The position numbers were made by a program, and so were the translations under genes. This document shows positions 11,593 through 21,086 of a stretch of DNA of 36,944 nt, piece by piece (position 1 is the first letter of the stretch; every line of letters starts with the position of its first letter). The DNA comes from a virus. Under the pieces are notes generated by a model. The model saw nothing but the letters and a program-made list of their open reading frames with translations. It was not told where the DNA came from and searched no databases. The stretch spans positions 1 through 36,944 of the IMG/VR virus record IMGVR_UViG_3300037882_000748. One strand, given 5' to 3'.

Positions 11593-11706
11593 CTACACCA
11601 TAAACGCGCTAGGGGAAACAGGAACTGCACCACCTAGCTTGTAAGCTATGGCAATGCCTATGAGGATAAGGCAGAAGATGATGAATTGTGTTTTGGTGAT
11701 TTTCAT
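11593..11706 (-). CDS. Tiny single-span membrane protein
   Basis: This 37-aa ORF starts directly after the stop of the previous gene with GCGAGGATTAG as ribosome site. KITKTQFIIFCLILIGIAIAYKL is one membrane span with a short outside tail (GGAVPVSPSAFMV). It lies in the lysis cassette and may modulate holin timing. It could alternatively be a leaky by-product. Confidence 0.6.
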   Translation of the reverse strand: MKITKTQFIIFCLILIGIAIAYKLGGAVPVSPSAFMV

Positions 11707-12033
11707 CTAATCCTCGCTGTTGGATTTATTAGCCCGCGCCTCTTGCTTTGCTGCCATTGCCAATGCCTTGGCATTAATTTCAGATTGCGCTTTTGCTTCG
11801 GCTGTTTTTTTAATTCCGTGCTGAATTGAAACAATCAAAAACTTTTGAATTCCAATGCTCAAAATCTCAGGCTCAGACAAGCCTTCTTCTTTCCGCATCG
11901 CTTCAACAGCGAAGTCTAAATCGCCATCTTCAATATCTTCTTTCGCAAAAGGAATATTAAAGCGTAGAAAAACCTCGTCGGGATTTTCTGGGTTTGGGGC
12001 CAAGATGGAAGCATACTTTAACAGGTTAGACAT
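11707..12033 (-). CDS. Hypothetical protein between fibre and lysis genes
   Basis: This 108-aa protein is acidic in its first half (PNPENPDEVFLRFNIPFAKEDIEDGDLDFAVEAM) and ends in an Ala/Lys-rich helix (AEAKAQSEINAKALAMAAKQEARANK). AAGGAGTTTT is a strong ribosome site. No family is recognised. Position suggests a fibre chaperone or a structural accessory, but nothing in the sequence proves it. Confidence 0.62.
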   Translation of the reverse strand: MSNLLKYASILAPNPENPDEVFLRFNIPFAKEDIEDGDLDFAVEAMRKEEGLSEPEILSIGIQKFLIVSIQHGIKKTAEAKAQSEINAKALAMAAKQEARANKSNSED

Positions 12034-12041
12034 AAAACTCC

Positions 12042-15005
12042 TTATTCAGTTAGTATGTTGATGGAACCAGCATCGAAAGCGTCGGTTCCGTTGGCGGTGA
12101 GAATAGCAATGCGGTCAAGAGTTGCCGATAGTGATTTAACGCCGTTAGTCACTATGGTTATGGTGTTTGTGGTGTCAGTCACAATCCCAGAGCAAACCCA
12201 AGTATTGGTGGAGGGGTCAACCAACTCTATTACTACGGAGCCGCACAAAGTAGCCGCAGCAAGGGCGCTATTGATAAGGAAGCCACTGGTATTTGCCGCC
12301 CCCGCGTTTGCCGCTGCGCTTGGGATACGCATACCAATGCCACTGTAGCTGGTTGTTTCAAGACCGCCCGAGTCACCTAGCTGAATCAGGAGATTGCTCG
12401 TTCCATTGGTCGATACGTTGTTCAACAGCAATGTGATGCGCTTTGTGGCGGCAGTGATGCCAGTGAAGGTTTTGCTCACGCCCGAAGTAGTGGCCTGCAC
12501 CGTGCCGATAGCCGTTTCCAATCCAAGCGTGCCAGCCGTTGCGGGGAGCGTCACAATATTATCAGCCGCCAGAGAATCTTGCGCCTTTAACGTAGTTTTG
12601 CTGGCACCGTTTGTGCCTTGCTCACCAAATCCGAGTTCGGCAGCTTGGAAAAAGGCAGCCTTAACAAAATCAATGCAGACAGCCTTGAAGCTGAAAGCCG
12701 AATAAATATAAGGGTTAGATAAATCCGAAGTATACAGCATCAACCCATCAGGAGGTGATAGCGTGCCTAATGTAGCCATTTGTGCGGCAGTCATGCGCGG
12801 CAGTAGGAAGCCCTTGGTGGTGCTATCTACTTCAAGCGCAGCCCTTACGTGCGGAGCCGAAGCCGCCCCCACTTTTACACCACCAGTGCCGTAGTAAATA
12901 TCCGAACCTGTGGTAGTCCATTGCGAACTTCCGCCGCTGCTCGCATTGCGAATAGGGTCATCAATATCCACAACAAGTAAATCACCAACATCAATTTGTC
13001 CGCTACTAGCAGCAGTAGATGGGAAATCTTCGTTAGCAAGTTGGACAAATGCGCTTAGTGTAGTGGCCGCAGTAGGCACATAGCACTCAGCATACCAACT
13101 GCGCTTGCCCTCTAGGTCAATATCATAAAACACAATAGGCTGAGATGTTTCGTCGGGGAAAGCGCCAGCAGGGAGAGAAGGTGGCGCAGAATCAAACGAA
13201 AGCACCACAGAATAAACAGCGCCGTTGACAATAAAATTGCTGGCTTCAGTACCAAAATGCACCCCGATTTTACGGCCTTGCTTGGAAGTAACATCCACCG
13301 CATTGTGGCCTACTGCCGAACCCAAGGCTTCACCAGCGGCAACAACAACCCTCTGGACGTTTCCTCTAAAGTTTGCGTTGGTGGTCACGGACTCAGTGGC
13401 AAAGGTGCTGAACCAATCCTCACCCACGTTAGATGTAACCGTGCCAAGCAACAATCCGTTGCCCGCCAAGTTTTCAACATTGGAGCCATCGTTTGAAGAT
13501 GTCATTGGCAAATAGGATTCGTACCCCGTCAACCAGCCCGCAGCATTCATGGCATTATAAATAGCAACTGCGCATTTCTCGTGGCCTACAGTGGAATAGT
13601 GCGTGAAGTCCTCGTAGTCCGTCATGAATACAACAGGCGTTGCAGACATAGCGCCAGCAAGGTTGCCACTCAAAGTGATGGTCGTGCCACTGATATTCTT
13701 AATGCGTGGCTTGCCTGTTGCCGAGGTAATCAGGTCGGTCACATCATCAGGGTGCATGCCGCGCACAATACCCGTAGCAGAAGCTACCATAATATCAGGC
13801 GAGCCACTTGTGCCCGTTGCAGTCGTTGAAATATGCGGAATAAGTGGATTGCCAGAAGCGTCGGTGATGAGTGATGCCGTATCGACATACAGGATGCCGC
13901 TATCATTCCTTGCGGCAATTGTGCTAGGTAATGCGGCGTTCCATGCAAGGATATTGGTGCGGCGAGTGCCGGGCTCTTGCTCCACCATTTCAGGGCAAAC
14001 AATCACCTTGATGTCAAACGAACGGAATAAATCCAACGCAGCCGTTAGGTTGTACTTGGCGTTTGATATGCTACCAGCAGAAGCGAGGGCATTAGAAGGC
14101 GCATCCGCCATCGAACCGCCGCCCATGTCATTCCCGAATGACCCGTGCATGAGAACCCAAGCTGGCTTCTGTGCAATAACAGCGGTGTAAATGTTATCCA
14201 TTTGCGACATGGAGTTCTGGCCATTACGCCCGCCATTCTTGCCACGCTGAATCTGAGGGTATTTGCTGCAAAGTTGCTCAAATGCTGAGTTGGTTGCAGC
14301 TACCGTCGATGGCCCCCAAGGCACCATTTTATTGTTACGTATAGTAGTAAGCACGTTGACGCTGCTACCTGCTTGGGCTGCACTAGCGGCTGCGGCTAAG
14401 GCTGATGCCTCCGCACTAGTTTCGCTGGACGAGGCAGAGCTTGCGGCTGCGGTAGCTGTAGCTGCGGCTGCACTAGCTGTAGCTGCCGCACTTGTAAGTT
14501 CTGATAATTCTGGGCCATTTATAATTGCAGTAGCATCAGAATTAAAAACTAGTGATGCGTTAGCAGAAGGAACTGGTAGCGGAATTTCTCCGATAACAGC
14601 TGATTCGGGGAATTTAGGAGAGCGCTTTGCATCACGCACTATTTGCTGATTTTGCTGGGTCATCAAATCTAGCTGCAAATTCAATGAATCTGCCAAGAAA
14701 TCGCCCGCTTGGGAAAAGTCAGTAATGCGCTCATATGGCACGTTTAGAAGCAGGGTGTACCTATCACCATTCAAGGCAGGCGACACTAACGTTACTGTCC
14801 CGCCATCTTCATCGTTAATGCTCGCAAGGGGGACTGTGTAATCAGTAGTAATAACTAGCGTAGTATCTAAGCCCGCGCGGGTGCGAACAATCTTAATATG
14901 GTCTTCGTCATAAATAGCAAAATCAAACGCAAGCGAAGTTTCACCGCCAGTTGCGTTAATCTGCACCCGTCCGTCATTCGCAAATATCTTTACACCAACT
15001 ACCAT
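12042..15005 (-). CDS. Tail fibre with T7 gp17-like N-terminus and SGNH-hydrolase-like domain
   Basis: This 987-aa protein recognises the cell surface. Residues 1-135 match the particle-binding domain of T7 gp17-type fibres (FAIYDEDHIKIVRT, PYERITDFSQAGDF, QQNQQIVRDAKR). Residues about 170-215 are an Ala/Ser-rich coil. Residues about 225-495 show SGNH/GDSL blocks: GPST (Ser233), GGRNGQNS, HGSFGND (Asn292), and DFTHYSTVGH (Asp466, His469). It may deacetylate host glycan. The rest is beta-rich with a probable trimerising end (TKGFLLPRMTAAQMATLG). The ATG has AGGAGATAGGT upstream. The SGNH call is from blocks only. Confidence 0.83.
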   Translation of the reverse strand: MVVGVKIFANDGRVQINATGGETSLAFDFAIYDEDHIKIVRTRAGLDTTLVITTDYTVPLASINDEDGGTVTLVSPALNGDRYTLLLNVPYERITDFSQAGDFLADSLNLQLDLMTQQNQQIVRDAKRSPKFPESAVIGEIPLPVPSANASLVFNSDATAIINGPELSELTSAAATASAAAATATAAASSASSSETSAEASALAAAASAAQAGSSVNVLTTIRNNKMVPWGPSTVAATNSAFEQLCSKYPQIQRGKNGGRNGQNSMSQMDNIYTAVIAQKPAWVLMHGSFGNDMGGGSMADAPSNALASAGSISNAKYNLTAALDLFRSFDIKVIVCPEMVEQEPGTRRTNILAWNAALPSTIAARNDSGILYVDTASLITDASGNPLIPHISTTATGTSGSPDIMVASATGIVRGMHPDDVTDLITSATGKPRIKNISGTTITLSGNLAGAMSATPVVFMTDYEDFTHYSTVGHEKCAVAIYNAMNAAGWLTGYESYLPMTSSNDGSNVENLAGNGLLLGTVTSNVGEDWFSTFATESVTTNANFRGNVQRVVVAAGEALGSAVGHNAVDVTSKQGRKIGVHFGTEASNFIVNGAVYSVVLSFDSAPPSLPAGAFPDETSQPIVFYDIDLEGKRSWYAECYVPTAATTLSAFVQLANEDFPSTAASSGQIDVGDLLVVDIDDPIRNASSGGSSQWTTTGSDIYYGTGGVKVGAASAPHVRAALEVDSTTKGFLLPRMTAAQMATLGTLSPPDGLMLYTSDLSNPYIYSAFSFKAVCIDFVKAAFFQAAELGFGEQGTNGASKTTLKAQDSLAADNIVTLPATAGTLGLETAIGTVQATTSGVSKTFTGITAATKRITLLLNNVSTNGTSNLLIQLGDSGGLETTSYSGIGMRIPSAAANAGAANTSGFLINSALAAATLCGSVVIELVDPSTNTWVCSGIVTDTTNTITIVTNGVKSLSATLDRIAILTANGTDAFDAGSINILTE

Positions 15006-15045
15006 ACCTATCTCCTATAACATAATTTTAATGTGGAATCTATTT

Positions 15046-18000
15046 TTATTCTTCAGAACCAGCGCCAAACCACCAGTAATAAAACTTGCCCGCGATAGGT
15101 ACGCTGTTGATGCTTTCGAGGTTGTTAATATCTAACTCGCCATCATTAACAGCCTTCAAGAAATCCTTGGAAGTTGAGTCAATAAACTTAAACGGCGGGG
15201 CAATCGTCTTAAACGCAGCAGCCCCAAGCCCCTCACGGCGCACGCTGTAAACTTGGTATTTACTAAACCCGAACACACGGGCGATGTTATTCACCACCGC
15301 ATCTTCGGGTGGTGTTTCGCGGCCTAATACTAAATCCTTTAAGAAATCTGCCCCAGCCCCCATAAGAACCATGAACGATACAAGGCGCGTTAGGTTCTTT
15401 AAGCCCGTCACAGTGTTCCCAGCAGCAATCTCTTGAAATACCTGCTTGCGATAAACATCGTATTGCTTGAGGGTGAATGTTTTAAGCATGTAGAAGATTC
15501 GCCCGTTAGGGTGTTTCAAATACATCTCAGGCATTTCCGATAGGGTGATTGGCTGCATATCCGCCAGTTCATTAAACAGCAGCAGCTTGACATCCTCACT
15601 CACCACGCCAGTTTGGAGGTCATTCACCACTTCATCCGTTTGCGCGCCGAAGATATGCCCTAACGAAGCATAGAGCTTATCGCTTGGGTTTTTAGCTAGT
15701 TTCTGATAGCGCCGAAGGGTCGAGTTGATAAAGACAGCTTTATCTAATGCGTCCAACTTCGACAACCCAACAGCATCAAACACAAACTTAACCGCCTTAG
15801 CCGTGGTTCCTGAATCCTCGAACTCCTGAGCAATGCGGGTGACGTTAATATCTTCAACCGATACTTGCTTCTTGCTGGTGAGCGCCTTGAAGGTGTTATA
15901 AAATCCGTTATTACTTAACGAATAGGAAAGCCCCGAAAGCTGGGTAATCGCAGAAATAGGCGAACCCATCGTGTCGATATAGGATAGGTTTTTATATGCC
16001 CGCAGCACAGGGTTCATCTTGCCCTGAATAAAGCGAGCCTTCATAATATCGCCAAGCTCTTGCGCCTGATTGGGGGTGATGTTTCCTTGGGCTAATTCAT
16101 CAAGCACAAACGCGCCAATTGAATCTGCGATGTTCTCTGCTGGCTTGCCAAACAACTTGCGCGCCTCAATGGCTTCGTTAACCGTAGTGATATAGCGCAG
16201 AATAGCTTGCGTCGAATCCTCGTAAAAGCCCATAATCTCAGGCGTTACTTGGTCGATATTACGTTCTTTCAAAGCGCCAGGCTTAGACAGGGTAATCTGC
16301 GAAACCTTATACCCACGCAATAGGGTGTTAATGAGGTGCGCTTTTTCTTCTTCGTTGAGAATCGTGCCAGTTTCTAGCTGTTTTTGGCGGATTGCTTCTT
16401 CAATAACATTCCACGCCTCAGTCCCTTGAAAGTGGGCGATTAGCTTTTTAGGGTCTTTCACTGTGCGCGGGAAGTAGTTTTCGCGGTAGCCAATCTCTAA
16501 CCCTACATCACTAGCCCGCTTGTAAAGCCCGTCCAGCGCATCACGAACTAGGCCAAGCTGCGCCTCCATGCCGTTAGCTTTGGCAATGCTGTTGATGGTT
16601 TCAGTGTCGCCATTTTTCAGCGCCAAATCTAGGACAACCTTGTCCTCAGGCGATAACACTTCAAACCTTGAGAGAAACGGCGTTACAGCGGCAGAATCAG
16701 CGTTTATCTGCTTGGCCTTGTCAAACTCAAACTTGCGTAACCTAGCCTCAAATTTAGGGCTAATAGCGCGCAACCGCGTAGATATAGGAGTAAGCGCCGC
16801 GCTTAATGCTTTGCTTGCTGATTCGCGGTAGTCTTTCATCTTCGTGCTTTTCTTGCGCTTGCCAGCTTCTTCAAGTGCGCGCTGGTAAAATGCTTTGCGT
16901 TCAGCGTCGGGTGAAGCATCGGTAAATTGCGCGGTGGATTGCGCTAAGTCAAGCTCACCGTTAAAACGAGGGTCGGTTGCTGGGGGCTGGTTAACAGCAG
17001 TTTCCGCATTAGGCCCCGAGGTAACAGTATAGACTGGGGGGCCTTCATAATTTTTCAAACTGTCAACAATTACACCATCTACTCGTTTTACCCCCGCAGC
17101 TTTCCTCTGCGACTTCATATCTTCTTTAGAGATGGCTACTAGCTTATCGCCCGGGTATTTTCTAGCTAGCGGGTTGAATTCTACATTATACCCAGCTTCC
17201 CTCAATTTCTCATAAACCCTTGCAGCTTCAGGCCCAACCATCGTATCAGAGCCGACAGTTTTCCCCTCTGCTAATTTAGCATCAATAAATTGCTTGTACG
17301 CCTCAGTCCCTATTCCTTTGTTCGGCTGGGTAACATCGGCCCTCTTAATTTGCACGGAGTCGCCATTGTCGACAAAACTTATACCTCCGACTTGCTGGCC
17401 ATTGTAGTTTATGACTGCGTTGGTATTTTGAATGTCTAAGGCTACACCCCGCATACTTTCTATGGGCATCACCTGTGCAGCTACGGCACCACCGCTCACT
17501 TCAATTTCAGGCACTAACGCCTTGCGCGCTTCCTCGACTAGGTTCTTATCCACCGCCACACCAGAAGCCTCGTTGTGCATCAACTGTGCCGTAGCGGAAA
17601 CAATCTCGTCCTTATTCTTAACAAATTCAGCCGCCATCTTCTTAGCGTCCTTGGCGGGGATACCCGCATCAATGGCGCTTTTCTCAAACGTACCCGCTAC
17701 AGCAGAAACTGGCGCACCCACAATAAACCCTAGCGCCGCTTGATAGCCAATATCAGATAGCGCATCCGTCCACGTTTGGTTGCGAACGCCAGTTTTGTTT
17801 TTAACTGCGGCCTCCCAAGCGGCTTGCGTTCCTTCTTCAGCACCTTGCCCAGCCGCACGAACAACAACCTTTTTAATAAATGGCGAAGTCACCGCTGCAT
17901 TAAGGAAATACTTTCCCCCAAATGATTCTAGCATGGACTGGCCAGCCGCGCTTGTTAGTGCAATGTAGCTTGCCTCCTCAGGAGTTTTACCCGCTGCGCG

Positions 18001-18621
18001 CGCTTCGCGGTAATCAGCCGAGTTGACCGTCCATCCCTGCAATGCAGCAGCATACGATGGTTTTTTGGTAATAACCGTCAAGGCCACGCTTTTGCCTACA
18101 GAGCTTAGCCCCTGCCCAACATCGAACCCATATTTACCCAAACCATCTTCGGGACGGACAAGACCAGCTTTTTCTAAAAGTGCTTGGTTGTTCGTTACCA
18201 TTGACGTGCCAGCGTCGCGTAATTCTTGCGGGGACGTAACGCCGTTTACTAGTAAATCCTTTTCTAGCTTTAGTATTTTCCCAAAAGAAGAAAGCAAGTC
18301 CCCTTCTTTTAAAATACCCGCTAAGCCAGAAACAGCAATAGCGCCAGCATCCTTACCCTCGATAAGCTCGCCTTGCTGAACCAACGAACCACCCACAGTT
18401 TGCGGAAAAGAAAGAATATCCGAAGCAAATCCCTTTGCCACGTTAGGAGCTATTTCCGTAAAGCCAAACGATTCGGGCGTTTCTACATTGGGATTATTGG
18501 TGCGGCTAATAATATCTTGCCCAGCTTCATCAACAACGGGGGCAGCAATGTATTGGCTGTAAGGGTTCCCATCTGGCGCGCCTTCTGGTTTGGGGGCTAC
18601 AAACTCTGCGTATGGGTTCAT
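15046..18621 (-). CDS. Large internal virion (ejection) protein with GNAT-like segment
   Basis: This 1191-aa protein takes the place of T7 gp16, a protein ejected into the cell to carry DNA across the envelope. The N-terminus has NPYAEF/NPYSQYI repeats typical of such proteins. Residues about 400-480 resemble a GNAT acetyltransferase core (NKGIGTEAYKQFIDAKLAEG, AARVYEKLREAGYNV), an embedded domain as in phage polyvalent proteins. The remainder is long helices with Gly/Ala-rich patches (GFIVGAPVSAVAGTF), suited to membrane insertion. Its lysozyme partner is the neighbour at 18618. ATGA overlap with that gene. Confidence 0.78.
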   Translation of the reverse strand: MNPYAEFVAPKPEGAPDGNPYSQYIAAPVVDEAGQDIISRTNNPNVETPESFGFTEIAPNVAKGFASDILSFPQTVGGSLVQQGELIEGKDAGAIAVSGLAGILKEGDLLSSFGKILKLEKDLLVNGVTSPQELRDAGTSMVTNNQALLEKAGLVRPEDGLGKYGFDVGQGLSSVGKSVALTVITKKPSYAAALQGWTVNSADYREARAAGKTPEEASYIALTSAAGQSMLESFGGKYFLNAAVTSPFIKKVVVRAAGQGAEEGTQAAWEAAVKNKTGVRNQTWTDALSDIGYQAALGFIVGAPVSAVAGTFEKSAIDAGIPAKDAKKMAAEFVKNKDEIVSATAQLMHNEASGVAVDKNLVEEARKALVPEIEVSGGAVAAQVMPIESMRGVALDIQNTNAVINYNGQQVGGISFVDNGDSVQIKRADVTQPNKGIGTEAYKQFIDAKLAEGKTVGSDTMVGPEAARVYEKLREAGYNVEFNPLARKYPGDKLVAISKEDMKSQRKAAGVKRVDGVIVDSLKNYEGPPVYTVTSGPNAETAVNQPPATDPRFNGELDLAQSTAQFTDASPDAERKAFYQRALEEAGKRKKSTKMKDYRESASKALSAALTPISTRLRAISPKFEARLRKFEFDKAKQINADSAAVTPFLSRFEVLSPEDKVVLDLALKNGDTETINSIAKANGMEAQLGLVRDALDGLYKRASDVGLEIGYRENYFPRTVKDPKKLIAHFQGTEAWNVIEEAIRQKQLETGTILNEEEKAHLINTLLRGYKVSQITLSKPGALKERNIDQVTPEIMGFYEDSTQAILRYITTVNEAIEARKLFGKPAENIADSIGAFVLDELAQGNITPNQAQELGDIMKARFIQGKMNPVLRAYKNLSYIDTMGSPISAITQLSGLSYSLSNNGFYNTFKALTSKKQVSVEDINVTRIAQEFEDSGTTAKAVKFVFDAVGLSKLDALDKAVFINSTLRRYQKLAKNPSDKLYASLGHIFGAQTDEVVNDLQTGVVSEDVKLLLFNELADMQPITLSEMPEMYLKHPNGRIFYMLKTFTLKQYDVYRKQVFQEIAAGNTVTGLKNLTRLVSFMVLMGAGADFLKDLVLGRETPPEDAVVNNIARVFGFSKYQVYSVRREGLGAAAFKTIAPPFKFIDSTSKDFLKAVNDGELDINNLESINSVPIAGKFYYWWFGAGSEE

Positions 18622-20564
18622 TGTTTGCCCAGCACTTTCGCGGAAGCGCCAGCGCCAAACAGTTCGTCAAACTGCGCCGCCTCGGTAGGGTTAGCAATCA
18701 AGCGAGTAATGGCGGGCAGTGGGATATTCTTCATGCCCTTGCTTGCAGCGCTTGCGATGACAGATTGTGCAATCTGCACCTGCGCTTGCTCAAACAACGC
18801 CTTGTCTTTTCTAATGTCAGCAGGCAACTGGTCGGCCTTATCAATAAAATCACCATACATCCGAGCCTTCAAAGCGTAGTCTTTTTCCTTGCCTTGCTTC
18901 TCTAAGAACTTCTGAATAGCGCCATAGCCGTTATCCAGCGGCTCGTCAGGGTCAGCCCATAGCAAACCAGCGTCATCGTGGCCGCTTTCTTTTTTAGATA
19001 GCTCAAGAATAGCTGGTGATAGCTTACGAAGTTGCGAATCAAGATAAGGCACACCCTGCACCGATGCGGCCATTACCTTGCGCTGCAAACGAATTAAATC
19101 CTCAAGTTTTGCGTCCTTATTCCCAATTTTCACCTTGCCCGTTTTTTCGCTATTGGAAATATCTAGCTGGCCAATATCATCAAAGATTTCGCTTTGAATC
19201 TGGTCTTGCTCGCCAGCGCTTAGTTTATTGCGAGTAAGCGCCGAGGTGCGCATGTAATTAGCAAGCTCGGGGTCGCCGCCGTTGGTTTTGTATTCTTCAA
19301 TATCCTGTAAAATGTTGGGCGAGTTAGCTACAAACTTAGCGTAAATATCCTTATCCTTCGCCGCACCACCAACCACACGCAGAATGTTTGCGCGCTCCTC
19401 TTGGCTTTTGAACTCCGACACCGCCTCGGTAAGCAGCTTCTCTTGTTCCTCGGGGGCGAAGGACGAACGAACCTCATCCGCTTGCGCTAGGTGCTCATAG
19501 CTTGAAAGGCGGTTATTCCACGATGAAACAATCGCCTTGGAATACTTACCAGTAGCAGCTAAACGGTCATACTCTTTTTGGCGCATATCAATCAACTCGC
19601 CAGCACTAGCACCCGCACGCGCAGCGGCAACCATTTTATCCTTAAAACCGCTATGATGGTTTACTACACCATCCATCACAATGCCTTGCACATTGGCTGG
19701 CAGTTCCCCAATCTTATAGGCATCCCAATAGTCGCGCTTGTAAATAGCAGCGGCCTGTTCTTTTGTTAGGCTTTTAACATCAACATCTGGGTGGAATTTC
19801 TGGTTAATACCAAAGTTAGCTGGGTTGCCAGTATTACCATCTGAATCAGTGTAACCGCCCTCATGCTTGAATACCCCAGCCATGACATTCTCAAATCCAC
19901 CAGCTGCGCCTCCAAGCATCTCAATGCGTTTGTCAGGTGGTAACGCGGTGAGTGTATCCTTTTTAGCATCCGCAACCATTTTCATTTGTTGCTCTGGGGA
20001 AAAGTAAAAAGAACCATCAGATTTTTTAGCCGAAGCAATAGCCGCAATGCGCTCGACATTATCCTTGATTGCCGCAGCCGATGCCTGCTTGACCTCAGGC
20101 GTGGGGTCGAACAACCCATTGGCAGCAGTTGCTATATCAACCCGCCCCTGCTTGACAGCCTGCAACATGGAAAGCTCGTGCGCTTGCTCGACGTTTTTAG
20201 AGTATTGCCCCATTGCTTTATCGAGAAAAGGACGCGCTTGCGAGTTAAACGTAATATCCAGCTTCTTCTGTAAATCCGCATTTTTAATGTTAGGGATAAA
20301 TGTCTTTTTAAACGCGTCAAGGTTAGCCTGCAGCTTCCCTACATCCGAGCCTGCCTCACGCGATATGCGGTGCAATTCCTCTGATAGAGTAGTCGTGGCA
20401 GTTAATTCCTCAATCTCGTTATTCTTCCGCTGAATATCACTCGCCATCGTGCTAAGTTCAGCCGACACCTTGTTGGTCGCATTAGCTTGCGCGCTGGTGA
20501 ACTGCACTTGCGCAGCACCGCCAGTGCTTAGTTGCGAAACATACGATGGAATCTCACGAGCCAT
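18618..20564 (-). CDS. Internal virion protein with GH108-type lysozyme domain
   Basis: This 648-aa ejection protein has a coiled N-terminus (about 25-130). A muramidase domain of the GH108 type spans about residues 220-345: VMAGVFKHEGGYTDSDGNTG with catalytic Glu235, NFGINQKFHPDVDV, AAIYKRDYWDAYK and MDGVVNHHSG. It would open peptidoglycan as DNA enters. The C-terminal half is helical. In T7 the lytic transglycosylase sits in gp16; here it is in the gp15-position protein. It overlaps both neighbours (ATGA, TAATG). Confidence 0.82.
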   Translation of the reverse strand: MAREIPSYVSQLSTGGAAQVQFTSAQANATNKVSAELSTMASDIQRKNNEIEELTATTTLSEELHRISREAGSDVGKLQANLDAFKKTFIPNIKNADLQKKLDITFNSQARPFLDKAMGQYSKNVEQAHELSMLQAVKQGRVDIATAANGLFDPTPEVKQASAAAIKDNVERIAAIASAKKSDGSFYFSPEQQMKMVADAKKDTLTALPPDKRIEMLGGAAGGFENVMAGVFKHEGGYTDSDGNTGNPANFGINQKFHPDVDVKSLTKEQAAAIYKRDYWDAYKIGELPANVQGIVMDGVVNHHSGFKDKMVAAARAGASAGELIDMRQKEYDRLAATGKYSKAIVSSWNNRLSSYEHLAQADEVRSSFAPEEQEKLLTEAVSEFKSQEERANILRVVGGAAKDKDIYAKFVANSPNILQDIEEYKTNGGDPELANYMRTSALTRNKLSAGEQDQIQSEIFDDIGQLDISNSEKTGKVKIGNKDAKLEDLIRLQRKVMAASVQGVPYLDSQLRKLSPAILELSKKESGHDDAGLLWADPDEPLDNGYGAIQKFLEKQGKEKDYALKARMYGDFIDKADQLPADIRKDKALFEQAQVQIAQSVIASAASKGMKNIPLPAITRLIANPTEAAQFDELFGAGASAKVLGKQ

Positions 20565-21085
20565 TATTTTACCAAGCTGTAAAGTGATTTGCCTGCATCA
20601 ATGAAACCAGCGGTTCTCTTAGCCTGCCCCTCAATTTGAAATTGCTGGGCTTGTGAACGCTGTGCTCCTGCCGACTGAGCCGCGCCGAACTGAGCAATAC
20701 TAATATCGCGTGAGGCTTGCGCCGTTGATTCGTTAGAAAGCACTTGCGGTGTTCCGCTAAAACCAATGCCCCGCGCACCAAAGATTGCATTTTGCGATGC
20801 CAGCGATGATGCCAGTGAACTACGAATCCTTGCAGCACTTTCGCGTCCGCGCAGTTCCTCTTGCTTTGCGGTTAATTCAGCTTGACGTGATTGCGCCTTA
20901 CTAACTGCCGCACCTTGCGAGCCGCCAGCAATTGAGGAGAATGCAGAGCCAATAGAGAGAATTGTTGGTATTGCCGACACAGCAGAAAACAAAGTAGCGC
21001 TGCCGAGTAAAGTAGGAGCCGCCGCTCCACCAGTAGCTAACGTTGCTGCGGTGCCTATACCAAGTTTAAGTAATGTATCGCCCAT
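20564..21085 (-). CDS. Internal virion protein, T7 gp14-like
   Basis: This 173-aa protein has a hydrophobic Gly/Ala-rich N-terminus (GIGTAATLATGGAAAPTLLGSATLFSAVSAIPTIL) that could enter membranes. Helices rich in Gln, Ala and Arg follow (AKQEELRGRESAARIRSS; RSQAQQFQIEGQAKRTAGF). Size, composition and gene order (tail tube B, then this, then two larger ejection proteins) match T7 gp14, which forms the outer-membrane part of the ejection channel. There is almost no direct sequence hallmark, so the call leans on context. Confidence 0.75.
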   Translation of the reverse strand: MGDTLLKLGIGTAATLATGGAAAPTLLGSATLFSAVSAIPTILSIGSAFSSIAGGSQGAAVSKAQSRQAELTAKQEELRGRESAARIRSSLASSLASQNAIFGARGIGFSGTPQVLSNESTAQASRDISIAQFGAAQSAGAQRSQAQQFQIEGQAKRTAGFIDAGKSLYSLVK

Positions 21086-21086
21086 C

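Noticed and set aside
12055-14649. Several plus-strand ORFs of 60-188 aa opposite the tail fibre gene
   Set aside because: They run antisense to a well-supported 987-aa gene, and show no family motifs or ribosome sites; Ala/Ser-rich fibre coding produces open antisense frames.
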